DNA of 13,463 nucleotides from Candidatus Omnitrophota bacterium (GTDB lineage Bacteria; Omnitrophota; Koll11; Zapsychrales; Aceulaceae), in NCBI GenBank assembly GCA_029931885.1, contig JAOZRJ010000016.1, positions 1-13,463 on the forward strand. The letters run 5' to 3'. Of the stretch, positions 1 through 6,865 are shown in pieces. The position numbers and the translations under genes are program-made. Below the pieces are notes generated by a model. The model ran no database searches, was not told the origin of the DNA, and worked only from the letters and a program-made list of their open reading frames with translations. The stretch's first letter is position 1. Every line of letters starts with the position of its first letter.

Positions 1-510
1 TTAACTTCTGCCATTGTTGAGACATCTTCTTTCAGCGCAGAAAATGTTAATGAGATGACGTTTTCAGTTTGCGCCAAGCTCCTTGAGACGGGAATTGACC
101 TCAATAAGATTTCAGAACGTTATTATTGGCGGAAAAGTTTGCCGGCCATGTATTTGTCCGGACTATCATATATGCGTGTTAAATTTACTAAAGACAGGCA
201 AGTTGTCTGGTCTATTCTTCGCAAGGAAGATTTTAAAAAGTTTAAAGGGGGGCAGGAAGATGTTGATCCTGTGGCCGACGATATATTAATGATTGAAGGA
301 GCCAAAGTCTCGGTTTTTTTCCGGGAAATAGATAATAATATGCTTCGTGTAAGCTTGCGCTCGAAAGGAAGAATTGATGTCGGTCGTTTGGCAACTATTT
401 ATGGAGGTGGCGGACATGAAAATGTTTCGAGCTGTCGGATTCATAATACAAAAAGAGGAATCGAAAAGCTTGTTAAACAGGCAGAAAGATTAGCTAATGG
501 TGACGCATGA
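1..510 (+). CDS. nrnA: DHH/DHHA1 phosphoesterase, NrnA-like (5' end outside window)
   Basis: This is the C-terminal 169 residues of a DHH-family phosphoesterase. The reading frame is open from base 1, so the ATG at 55 is internal. The catalytic DHH half lies upstream of the window. What is visible is the end of the DHH domain, including a segment 'VETSSFSAENVNE' that resembles the family's substrate-proximal loop, followed by the DHHA1 domain with 'RSKGRIDVGRLA' and the glycine-rich GGGGH signature (bases 403-417). Family members such as NrnA degrade 2-5 nt oligoribonucleotides (nanoRNA) and often dephosphorylate pAp, using Mn2+ in the cytosol. In many bacteria this gene sits among translation and ribosome-assembly genes, which fits era two genes downstream. 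After GGGGH most relatives have A-A-G, but here the residues are E-N-V-S-S. The stop overlaps the next start as ATGA. Assignment to the family is secure, but the exact substrate is inferred. Confidence 0.85.
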   Translation, partial: LTSAIVETSSFSAENVNEMTFSVCAKLLETGIDLNKISERYYWRKSLPAMYLSGLSYMRVKFTKDRQVVWSILRKEDFKKFKGGQEDVDPVADDILMIEGAKVSVFFREIDNNMLRVSLRSKGRIDVGRLATIYGGGGHENVSSCRIHNTKRGIEKLVKQAERLANGDA

Positions 511-776
511 AAATGAGCTTTATTCAGCAGGTAGGCCTTGTTGCTGCTATTGTTTTGCCTTTGTGGAATATTCCACTTATCATTCGAATTATTAAACGCA
601 AATCATCAAAAGATATCAGTCTTATGTGGGCTGTGGGCGTTTGGGTTTGTTTGGTTTTAATGGCTCCGTCCGGATTTGTTTCAGAAGATATTGTCTGGAA
701 GGCTTTTAATATCATGAACATTATATTATTTTCTTTAGTTACGCTTTTTACAATTATTTATCATAAAGGGAAGTAA
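507..776 (+). CDS. PQ-loop / SemiSWEET-like three-helix membrane protein
   Basis: An 89-residue hydrophobic protein with three predicted membrane helices, at about residues 6-29, 39-57 and 64-84. Between helices 1 and 2 it has the PQ-loop pattern P-x-I-I-x-I-I-K-x-K-S-x-x-x-I-S (residues 23-38). The signature glutamine is replaced by leucine, giving P23-L24. An asparagine in helix 3 (N68 or N71) could match the conserved Asn of SemiSWEETs. SemiSWEETs are half-transporters that dimerise to move sugars, and other PQ-loop proteins carry amino acids or other solutes, so the substrate is unknown here. The start overlaps the upstream stop by four bases (ATGA), and a second in-frame ATG lies two codons later. 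The stop overlaps era by one base, so it is almost certainly co-transcribed and translationally coupled. Family call is good, but a transport role is inferred. Confidence 0.72.
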   Translation: MKMSFIQQVGLVAAIVLPLWNIPLIIRIIKRKSSKDISLMWAVGVWVCLVLMAPSGFVSEDIVWKAFNIMNIILFSLVTLFTIIYHKGK

Positions 777-1699
777 TGAATCAGTCTAATTCAAAAGATT
801 TTTGTTGTGGTTTTGTTTCTATCGTAGGGCGCCCGAACGTCGGAAAATCGACATTGCTCAACGCTATTGTCGGGCAAAAGATCGCAATCGTTTCAAAGGT
901 TCCGCAAACAACACGTAATCAAATTCGTGGAATTTATAATGGAGAAAAAGGGCAGATTATTTTTATTGATACTCCGGGATTGGTTCGAGGAAAGGATAAA
1001 TTGGATCAATTTATGAAACAAGCCTCTTTTAATACTATTGATGAAGTGGACTGTGTTATTCATGTTGTTGACTCTAATAGGCCTGTGGGCAAAGATGAAG
1101 AAATGATTATCGAGAGACTTTGCGCGATGAAAGCGTCTTTAATTTTAGGGCTAAATAAAATTGATTTGAAAGGAAGATGTCTTTCAGACTATATTTCTGT
1201 TTATCAGGAAAAACTTAAAGAAAGATTTAATGATACTAAAAAGTTTATTATGCTGCCGATTTCCGGACAAAACGAATTTAATATCGATAAACTTATTGAG
1301 ATTACTTTTGAGCGCTTGGCTCAAGGCCCGGCACTCTACCCTGTAGATATGATTTCAGACGTTCCTCAGAAGATGGCAATTTCTGATGTTATTCGAGAGA
1401 AACTACTCGGAATTATGCGTGATGAAGTTCCCTATTCTTTAGCGGTTGATATTGAGCAGATGGAGCGAAGAAAGAATAAGCTTACATATATCGCTGCAAA
1501 CATTTTGGTTTCTGAGCAGTCACATAAAGAAATTGTTATTGGAAAGGGAGGAAGAAATTTAAAGACTGTGGGGACACTTGCGCGAGAGGAATTACAATTA
1601 TTGCTTGAGCGAAGGGTTTTTCTTGATTTAAATGTAAAGGTGCGAAAAAGATGGCGTGATGATATTGTTGCTTTAAGAGATTTAGGCTATGCAGCATAA
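776..1699 (+). CDS. era: GTPase Era, 16S rRNA-binding ribosome assembly factor
   Basis: Era is a cytosolic GTPase that binds the 3' end of 16S rRNA and acts as a checkpoint in 30S subunit maturation. The 307-residue length matches the family (about 300). The G domain shows G1 GRPNVGKS (18-25), a G2 Thr-Thr-Arg (45-47), G3 DTPG (65-68), G4 NKID (127-130) and a G5-like P-I-S-G (161-164). The C-terminal KH domain carries VIGKGG (254-259) followed by the typical L-x-x-V-G-x-x-A-R and a basic W-R-D-D segment. A Shine-Dalgarno-like AAAGGGAAG lies just before the ATG. It starts within the stop codon of the PQ-loop gene (TAATG) and overlaps the next gene by 11 bases. The G-domain spacing and KH domain separate it from MnmE and Der. 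Confidence 0.97.
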   Translation: MNQSNSKDFCCGFVSIVGRPNVGKSTLLNAIVGQKIAIVSKVPQTTRNQIRGIYNGEKGQIIFIDTPGLVRGKDKLDQFMKQASFNTIDEVDCVIHVVDSNRPVGKDEEMIIERLCAMKASLILGLNKIDLKGRCLSDYISVYQEKLKERFNDTKKFIMLPISGQNEFNIDKLIEITFERLAQGPALYPVDMISDVPQKMAISDVIREKLLGIMRDEVPYSLAVDIEQMERRKNKLTYIAANILVSEQSHKEIVIGKGGRNLKTVGTLAREELQLLLERRVFLDLNVKVRKRWRDDIVALRDLGYAA

Positions 1700-2360
1700 A
1701 GTTTTCAGCGTTAAGCAATCGCAAAAAATAGATAAGATAGCTATTCAAGAAATAGGTATTCCGTCGATTGTTTTAATGGAGAACGCAGGACGCATAACAG
1801 CATGCCAGATTATGAGGATGCTGAAAAGACCTAAGAAAGATGTTATTTGTATTTTTTGTGGAATCGGAAATAATGGTGGAGATGGGTTTGTTGTGGCGCG
1901 TCATTTGATAAATGCAGGATGTAATGTAAAAGTTTTTTTGATCGGAAAAGCAAAAAAGTTAAAGAAGGACCCGGAAATTAATTATAAGATTTTAAAGAAA
2001 TTAAAATGCCCGGTCAAAGAAATTCAAGTGGCTAGCAAAAGCCTTTTGTTGGATCTTAAGAAAACGACACTTATTGTTGATGCAATTTTTGGAATAGGAT
2101 TAAGCAGGGAGATTGCAGACCCGTTTAAAGGCATTATTGAAACTATTAATTGTTTTCGCAAGCGTGTTGTTTCTGTGGACATTCCGTCTGGATTAAACGG
2201 AACAACAGGAAATATTTATGGGGTCTGTATTAAAGCGGATCAAACTGTTACCTTCGCTGTTCTTAAAAAGGGATTTTTTAAAAACGAGGGCCTTAGATAT
2301 TCAGGAAAAGTTATTGTAGCGGATATTGGTATTCCTAGATCAGTTGAAAAGAAAGTTTAG
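1689..2360 (+). CDS. nnrE: NAD(P)H-hydrate epimerase, stand-alone YjeF-N domain
   Basis: Epimerase that interconverts the R and S forms of NAD(P)HX, the damaged hydrated cofactor, so that the S form can be repaired by an ATP- or ADP-dependent dehydratase. The 223 residues cover only the YjeF N-terminal (Rossmann-like) domain. Visible motifs are M-E-N-A-G (30-34), GIGNNGGDG (58-66), D-A-I-F-G-I-G-L-S-R-E (131-141), VDIPSGLNGTTG (163-174) and the terminal D-I-G-I-P. In E. coli and many bacteria this domain is fused to the dehydratase (NnrD). Here the protein stops where the fusion would begin and the next gene is nth, so the dehydratase must be elsewhere or absent. The 11-base overlap with era implies coupled translation. 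The domain identity is clear. Confidence 0.9.
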   Translation: MQHKVFSVKQSQKIDKIAIQEIGIPSIVLMENAGRITACQIMRMLKRPKKDVICIFCGIGNNGGDGFVVARHLINAGCNVKVFLIGKAKKLKKDPEINYKILKKLKCPVKEIQVASKSLLLDLKKTTLIVDAIFGIGLSREIADPFKGIIETINCFRKRVVSVDIPSGLNGTTGNIYGVCIKADQTVTFAVLKKGFFKNEGLRYSGKVIVADIGIPRSVEKKV

Positions 2361-2366
2361 CTTAGA

Positions 2367-3035
2367 ATGTCTCGTTTGTCAGAAGAAACGCGAATAGAAA
2401 AAATTGTTCAGGGCTTAAGAAAAGCCACTAAAAACTTAGAAGATCCGTCGGTTACATTAGTCGGAAAGAAATGGAAAGATCCGTTTCGCGTTTTGATTTC
2501 TTGTGTTTTGAGTTTGCGCACAAAAGATAAGACAACATTGCCTGCGTCAGAAAGATTGTTTTCTTTGGCAGTGGAACCAAGAAAGATGGTTAAATTAAGC
2601 ACGAAGGTAATTGAGCGTGCAATTTATCCGGTAGGGTTTTATAAGACAAAAGCACGCAACATTAAAAGTATTTGCAAAGATATTTTGGATAAATTCGAAG
2701 GGCGCGTCCCAGATGAAATTGACCTTTTATTAACATTAAAGGGAGTGGGGCGCAAAACAGCAAATTTGGTTTTAACAGAAGGGTATGGTAAACTTGGAAT
2801 TTGTGTTGATACACACGTCCACAGGATATCAAATCGTTTAGGATACGTTAAAACAAAGTGGCCCCAAGAAACAGAAGAGGCGTTAAGAAAAAAGTTGCCA
2901 AAGAAATTTTGGATAGAGTATAATGCTTTGCTTGTCACGTGGGGTCAGAATGTTTGCAAGCCTGTTTCACCGTTTTGTTCGTTGTGTGGGATTGAAAAGT
3001 TTTGTCTACGGCGAGAGGTTGTAAAAAGCCGGTAA
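2367..3035 (+). CDS. nth: Endonuclease III, [4Fe-4S] HhH-GPD DNA glycosylase/AP lyase
   Basis: Base-excision-repair enzyme that removes oxidised pyrimidines and cleaves the abasic site by beta-elimination. The 222-residue length fits the family. It has the helix-hairpin-helix L-K-G-V-G-R-K-T-A-N with the catalytic lysine K130, the catalytic aspartate D148 in V-D-T-H, and a complete C-terminal iron-sulfur motif C197-x6-C204-x2-C207-x5-C213. The N-terminal substrate loop reads L-S-L-R-T-K-D rather than the E. coli-type L-S-A-Q-A-T-D, a variant I associate with non-proteobacterial enzymes. It begins six bases after the epimerase stop. No strong Shine-Dalgarno is visible, though purine-rich GAAAAGAAAG precedes it. 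MutY-type function is unlikely because there is no MutT-like C-terminal extension and the catalytic Lys is present. Confidence 0.95.
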   Translation: MSRLSEETRIEKIVQGLRKATKNLEDPSVTLVGKKWKDPFRVLISCVLSLRTKDKTTLPASERLFSLAVEPRKMVKLSTKVIERAIYPVGFYKTKARNIKSICKDILDKFEGRVPDEIDLLLTLKGVGRKTANLVLTEGYGKLGICVDTHVHRISNRLGYVKTKWPQETEEALRKKLPKKFWIEYNALLVTWGQNVCKPVSPFCSLCGIEKFCLRREVVKSR

Positions 3036-3056
3036 TCTTTATTATAGGATTTTGAT

Positions 3057-4343
3057 ATGGAGCTTTTTTCATTCTTTTCAGATATTTTAGGCAAAAAAGT
3101 CATTGGTAAAAACAATGTCTGTGTAGGGGTTTTATGCGATATCGGCATGAAAGTCGGCAAGGACGTTTATCCAAAATCTCATAATTTAATTATTAAAAAA
3201 GGTTTTTCCGGTAAAAGATTTGCCCAGGTAGCCTGGGAAGATATTGTAGAGATTAACAGAGTTGTTAAGCTGTCTGTTTCTTTTGAAGAGGTTAAATATC
3301 AAAAAGATCGGCCTCGAGACGAGTTAACGTTATGTGTCGATGTTTTAGACCAGCAGGTTGTTGATACCGATGATCAAAAAGTTGTTCGTGTTAATGATGT
3401 TAATTTCTTAAAAGTTGATAATTATTTTTATTTAGCGCACGTGGACGTCGGCACGCGCGGACTTGTTCGCCGTTTAGGATGGACAGGGTTTATTGACGGC
3501 CTTGTAAGATTCCTTTCTCCGAAGTCACCTTATTTAACAAAAGAAGATTTCATTCCCTGGAAACACACTCAAGTATTGACCTTGGGTCGCACAAAGAATG
3601 TTTTACGTCTTAATATTTCCAAAGAAAAATTAGCCCAGATACCTTCTGCAGAGTTAGCTGAAATTATGGAAGATTTGGATATTTTTGAGAAATATTCATT
3701 ATTCAAATCTTTAGACACGTCGGTTCAAAGTAAAGTTTTTTCTGATCTTTCAACCCCTGAACAAGAAGAAATTATTGATCAGATGAAAATTGAAGAGGCG
3801 GGTGATCTTTTGGAAATTATTCCTTCTGATGATGCCGTCGATCTTTTACTGAGCCTTCCAAAAGAAAAGACACTTTCTCTTATGCGTGTTATGGAAACTC
3901 AGAAATCAAAAAAGTTACGGGAACTTTTAGGCTTTGAGCGTGATTCGGCAGGTGGTCTAATGACTACAGAATATCTTTGTTTGCCGCAAAATGCATTAGT
4001 TAAAGATGCGTTAAAAATGGTTCAGGAAAACGCACAATCTTCTACAAATATTTATCATCTTTATATTGTCGATGATCAGCACCGGCTTGTAGGTTTTACG
4101 TCTTTGCGTCGATTTATTAATGCAGATTCTTGGATTCCGATCGTCGATACCTGTTTTCCAAAAAATATTTTTGTACGCACGGATGACGGGATGGAAGAAA
4201 TTGCTCTTCTTTTGGAGAAATATAAAATTTCGATTATTCCTGTTTTGGATGAAAATAATATTTTAAAAGGTGTTATTACAATCGATGACGTTTTGGAAGA
4301 ATTAATTTCTATCGCTTGGGGTAAATATAAGGAAAAATTGTAA
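3057..4343 (+). CDS. Soluble PRC-barrel / MgtE-N / CBS-pair protein, probable Mg2+ sensor partner of the adjacent transporter
   Basis: A 428-residue cytosolic protein with no membrane helix. In order it shows two PRC-barrel-like beta units (about residues 8-80 and 90-180; the second contains V-V-D-T-D-D-Q-K-V-V-R-V-N-D), an MgtE N-terminal superhelical domain of short repeats (about 185-295, with 'DLLEIIPSDDAVDLL' and similar), the MgtE linker motif D-S-A-G-G-L-M-T (296-303) and a CBS pair (about 300-355 and 365-425). In true MgtE these N and CBS domains sense cytosolic Mg2+ and gate the membrane channel, which is missing here. The gene ends inside the start of the NRAMP-superfamily gene (TAATG), so it likely acts on that transporter. 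The start has TAGGAT upstream. Only 21 bases separate it from nth, so no M-box riboswitch fits here. The domain calls are good, and the sensor role is inferred. Confidence 0.85.
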   Translation: MELFSFFSDILGKKVIGKNNVCVGVLCDIGMKVGKDVYPKSHNLIIKKGFSGKRFAQVAWEDIVEINRVVKLSVSFEEVKYQKDRPRDELTLCVDVLDQQVVDTDDQKVVRVNDVNFLKVDNYFYLAHVDVGTRGLVRRLGWTGFIDGLVRFLSPKSPYLTKEDFIPWKHTQVLTLGRTKNVLRLNISKEKLAQIPSAELAEIMEDLDIFEKYSLFKSLDTSVQSKVFSDLSTPEQEEIIDQMKIEEAGDLLEIIPSDDAVDLLLSLPKEKTLSLMRVMETQKSKKLRELLGFERDSAGGLMTTEYLCLPQNALVKDALKMVQENAQSSTNIYHLYIVDDQHRLVGFTSLRRFINADSWIPIVDTCFPKNIFVRTDDGMEEIALLLEKYKISIIPVLDENNILKGVITIDDVLEELISIAWGKYKEKL

Positions 4344-5611
4344 TGAAATTTTTTGAAACAATAAAAAATAGTCGGTTTATTAGAAATATTGCTTTGTTTC
4401 TTGCGATTATGGGCCCGGGAATAATTACGTCAAATGTAGATAATGACGCCGGAGGAATTGCAACTTATTCATTGGCGGGTGCGCATTTTGGCTATACATT
4501 GCTTTGGTCTTTGGTTCCGATCACGATTTCTTTAATTATTATTCAGGAAATGTGCGCGCGTATGGCCGTTGCAACAGGCAAGGGATTAGCGGATTTGATA
4601 CGCGAGAATTTTGGCGTAAAGATTACATTTTATTTAATGGCAGCTCTTTTAGCGGTCAACCTTATGAACGTTATGGCCGAGTTTGCCGGTGTTGCCGCGA
4701 GTCTTGAGATATTTCATATTGGAAAATTTATTTCTGTTCCTTTAGCCGCATTTTTTGTTTGGATGCTTGTCGTAAGAGGAACGTATAAGTCTGTTGAAAA
4801 AATATTTTTAATAGCGTGCTTATTTTACGTAACTTATATTGTTTCAGGATTTATCGCACGTCCTGAGTGGAGCGAGGTTTTTCACCAAACAGTGATGCCT
4901 CAAGCCGATTTTGATTTTAAATATTCTGTGATGCTTGTTGCTATTATCGGAACAACTATTGCCCCTTGGATGCAATTTTATTTACAATCCTCAATTGTAG
5001 ATAAAGGCGTTAGTGTCGATGAATACAAGCATGTTCGATTAGATGTTATCGGTGGAAGTATTATAGCGCCCGTGGTTGCTTTTTTTATTGTAGTTGCCTG
5101 TGCGGCAACTTTATTTAAGGCAGGAGTCACAATCGAAACAGCGAAAGACGCCGCGATGGCCCTTGAGCCTCTTGCAGGAAAAAATGCAAAATGGTTATTT
5201 GCGTTTGGCCTTTTTAATGCGTCTATTTTTGCCGCTTCAATCCTACCTTTATCGACGGCTTATTGTATCTGTGAAGGTATGGGCTGGGATGCAGGTATTG
5301 ATAAAAGATTTGAGGAAGCGCCACAATTTTTTGGCTTGTATACCGCATTGATCGTTATTGGGGCAGGCGTGGTATTGATTCCGAATTTTCCGCTTTTAAA
5401 AATTATGTATTTTTCGCAGGTAGGAAATGGAATACTCTTACCGTTTATTCTAATTTTTATGCTTATCCTTATTAATAACAAAAATTTAATGGGTGAGTTT
5501 ACAAATAATCGTATTTTAAATATTGTTACGTGGCTCACGGTTATTGCGATCATCGGGCTTACAGTTTTGATGGTTTTCTTCTCTGTATTAAACCCGCACG
5601 CATTGATGTAA
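4343..5611 (+). CDS. NRAMP-related divalent metal transporter, likely Mg2+ (NRMT type)
   Basis: A 422-residue polytopic membrane protein of the NRAMP (SLC11) superfamily, with about 11 hydrophobic helices. The family opening M-G-P-G (23-26) and helix-1 region D-x-D-A-G-G-I-A-T (33-41), followed by 'AGAHFGYTLLW', are clear. The canonical metal-binding motifs differ: D-P-G-N in helix 1 is D-A-G-G (35-38), and M-P-H-N in helix 6 is A-P-W-M (207-210). Loss of the metal-ligating methionine and asparagine is the mark of NRAMP-related magnesium transporters described in Clostridium and Eggerthella, which have a larger site for hydrated Mg2+ rather than Mn2+ or Fe2+. A Shine-Dalgarno AAGGAAA precedes the ATG, which overlaps the MgtE-N/CBS gene stop by one base. 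That neighbour supports a magnesium role. The superfamily is certain, and the Mg2+ preference is inferred from motifs and context. Confidence 0.9.
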   Translation: MKFFETIKNSRFIRNIALFLAIMGPGIITSNVDNDAGGIATYSLAGAHFGYTLLWSLVPITISLIIIQEMCARMAVATGKGLADLIRENFGVKITFYLMAALLAVNLMNVMAEFAGVAASLEIFHIGKFISVPLAAFFVWMLVVRGTYKSVEKIFLIACLFYVTYIVSGFIARPEWSEVFHQTVMPQADFDFKYSVMLVAIIGTTIAPWMQFYLQSSIVDKGVSVDEYKHVRLDVIGGSIIAPVVAFFIVVACAATLFKAGVTIETAKDAAMALEPLAGKNAKWLFAFGLFNASIFAASILPLSTAYCICEGMGWDAGIDKRFEEAPQFFGLYTALIVIGAGVVLIPNFPLLKIMYFSQVGNGILLPFILIFMLILINNKNLMGEFTNNRILNIVTWLTVIAIIGLTVLMVFFSVLNPHALM

Positions 5612-5643
5612 TAAGCTTTGACATTCTTGAAAAATTATTGACA

Positions 5644-5760
5644 ATGGTTTTTGGCTATGTTAAAAAAAGTATAAAGGAAATTTTGCATTTAAAGAAATTT
5701 ATGCGTGGATTTAATATTATTTATGATGTTTGGAAAGAAATGTGGGGAGAATTTTATTGA
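5644..5760 (+). CDS. Possible 38-residue peptide (doubtful)
   Basis: A short open frame in the gap after the transporter gene, encoding a peptide rich in aromatic and basic residues that ends in D-V-W-K-E-M-W-G-E-F-Y. It has no Shine-Dalgarno before the ATG. A purine-rich AAAGGAAA precedes an internal TTG (L-H-L-K-K), so a 25-residue version is possible. The frame stays open back into the transporter gene, so the openness alone is weak evidence. I recognise no family. It may equally be untranslated 3' leader or a decayed gene end. Confidence 0.15.
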   Translation: MVFGYVKKSIKEILHLKKFMRGFNIIYDVWKEMWGEFY

Positions 5761-5808
5761 AGAATTTTGTCAAAAAAATTAAAATATTAACGTGAAGGAA
5801 AGGTAACA

Positions 5809-5843
5809 GGGACTGCGGATAATTGTGCAGCCCTTATTTTTTT
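5809..5843 (+). terminator. Hairpin plus U-tract: intrinsic terminator or attenuator
   Basis: Stem GGG-(A bulge)-CTGC at 5809-5816 pairs with GCAGCCC at 5827-5833 around a 10-base loop, followed at once by TTATTTTTTT (5834-5843). This is a classic Rho-independent terminator shape on the plus strand. It lies about 200 bases after the transporter stop, yet only 5 bases before the ATG of the ATP-grasp gene. That leaves no room for a promoter or Shine-Dalgarno after it. Either the downstream genes rely on read-through or the hairpin works as a conditional switch. Strength was judged by eye. Confidence 0.7.
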
Positions 5844-5848
5844 GCTTT

Positions 5849-6865
5849 ATGGGAAAAATAATCGGTTTAACATATGATGCGAAAGAAGACTGGCCTGTTG
5901 GACCTGGTCAGCCTGCAGATACCAACGCTGAATTTGATCCGCAAGATACAATTGAGGATATTGTTGGAGCTTTGAAATCTGCTGGTCATAAGGTTAAAAA
6001 GATTGGAAATGTAAAAAGTTTACTTGCGCAAATTGACAACTTGGGTGTTGATATTGTTTTTAATATTTCAGAAGGTCTTTGTGGCCGTAATCGAGAGTCG
6101 CAGGTTCCGATAATTTTGGAGTTATTTAATATTCCTTATATCGGATCTGATGCGCTAGCCCTTGGACTTACGCTTGATAAAATGATGAGCAAAAAATGTT
6201 TTCTGGCGGATAATATTGTGACACCTAAATTTTTTATTGCAACATCTTGCAAAAATTTAGAAAAAATGAATAATATCGGTTTTCCGTTAATGGTTAAGCC
6301 GTGTTATGAAGGAACATCAAAGGGAATCACAGAGCTTTCACGCGTAGAAGATTATGAATCTTTGTGCCGACAGGTTCGTTTGATTAACGAAACGTATCGC
6401 CAGCCGGCGCTGGTTGAAGAATTTATTAGAGGGAAAGAATTAACGGTTGTTGTTTTAGGTAATGAGTCGCCAGAGGCGATGCCTGTTGTACAATATTCGA
6501 TTAATAATCAGCTTGATCTGGGAGATGAGTTTTATACGTTTGACCTTGTTGTTGCAGAAAGCGTAGAATATTTTTGCCCGGCTCAGATTAGTGAAGAGCT
6601 GACGCGAAGATTGCAGAAAATAGCGGTTGAAGCTTATAACAGCGTTGGATGCAGGGATTTTGGCAGGGTTGATTTTCGAGTCGATAAAGATAATAATCCG
6701 TATGTTTTAGAAATTAATCCTTTACCGTGCTTGGCAAAAAAAGATACTTTTTCTTTTGTTGCGCAGGCTTCAGGAAAAATATACGAAGAGATGATTCTTC
6801 GTGTTTTAGATGAAGGATTAAAAAGGCTTAATATGAGTTCACAAAAAGTTGAGGTTGGCGCATGA
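5849..6865 (+). CDS. ATP-grasp ligase, D-Ala-D-Ala ligase-like
   Basis: A 338-residue ATP-grasp enzyme of the Ddl fold, expected to form an amide bond by an acyl-phosphate route. The N-terminal pre-ATP-grasp domain has G-L-T-Y-D (6-10) and F-N-I-S-E-G (71-76). The ATP-binding parts are K111, V-K-P (149-151) with the glycine-rich loop E-G-T-S-K-G-I (154-160), and E190/E191. The metal-binding end is R273-V-D275-F and L-E288-I-N290-P. In true Ddl enzymes a G-M-T-x-H-S loop follows that asparagine. Here it is L-P-C-L-A-K-K-D-T, so the substrate is probably not D-Ala. I chose the ATG at 5849 because the earlier in-frame GTG (5825) falls inside the hairpin and adds a non-homologous hydrophobic stretch. 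No Shine-Dalgarno is visible. The stop overlaps the aminomutase gene by four bases (ATGA), which points to a shared pathway. Fold is secure, substrate unknown. Confidence 0.85.
   Translation: MGKIIGLTYDAKEDWPVGPGQPADTNAEFDPQDTIEDIVGALKSAGHKVKKIGNVKSLLAQIDNLGVDIVFNISEGLCGRNRESQVPIILELFNIPYIGSDALALGLTLDKMMSKKCFLADNIVTPKFFIATSCKNLEKMNNIGFPLMVKPCYEGTSKGITELSRVEDYESLCRQVRLINETYRQPALVEEFIRGKELTVVVLGNESPEAMPVVQYSINNQLDLGDEFYTFDLVVAESVEYFCPAQISEELTRRLQKIAVEAYNSVGCRDFGRVDFRVDKDNNPYVLEINPLPCLAKKDTFSFVAQASGKIYEEMILRVLDEGLKRLNMSSQKVEVGA

Noticed and set aside
2639..2938. 99-residue minus-strand open frame
   Set aside because: It lies wholly antisense to nth, whose catalytic and cluster residues are intact, and it shows no family features.
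3036..3056. M-box Mg2+ riboswitch before the MgtE-N/CBS gene
   Set aside because: Only 21 bases lie between the genes, far too short for an M-box.
5260..5553. 97-residue minus-strand open frame
   Set aside because: It is antisense to membrane-helix codons of the transporter, where hydrophobic codon bias opens the reverse frame.
5530..5643. Open frame overlapping the transporter 3' end in another phase
   Set aside because: The part within the transporter has no recognisable protein features. Only the portion after 5644 is worth keeping, and at low confidence.
5618..5643. Promoter from the two TTGACA hexamers at 5618 and 5638
   Set aside because: Neither is followed at 16-18 bases by a credible -10 box.
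5825..5848. GTG start giving the ATP-grasp protein eight extra N-terminal residues
   Set aside because: It lies within the right side of the terminator hairpin, adds a hydrophobic stretch foreign to the family, and the ATG at 5849 begins exactly where Ddl-like similarity begins.
5612..5848. Lysine riboswitch upstream of the ligase-aminomutase pair
   Set aside because: The hairpin makes a switch plausible, but I cannot find the conserved lysine-riboswitch core motifs in this AT-rich leader.
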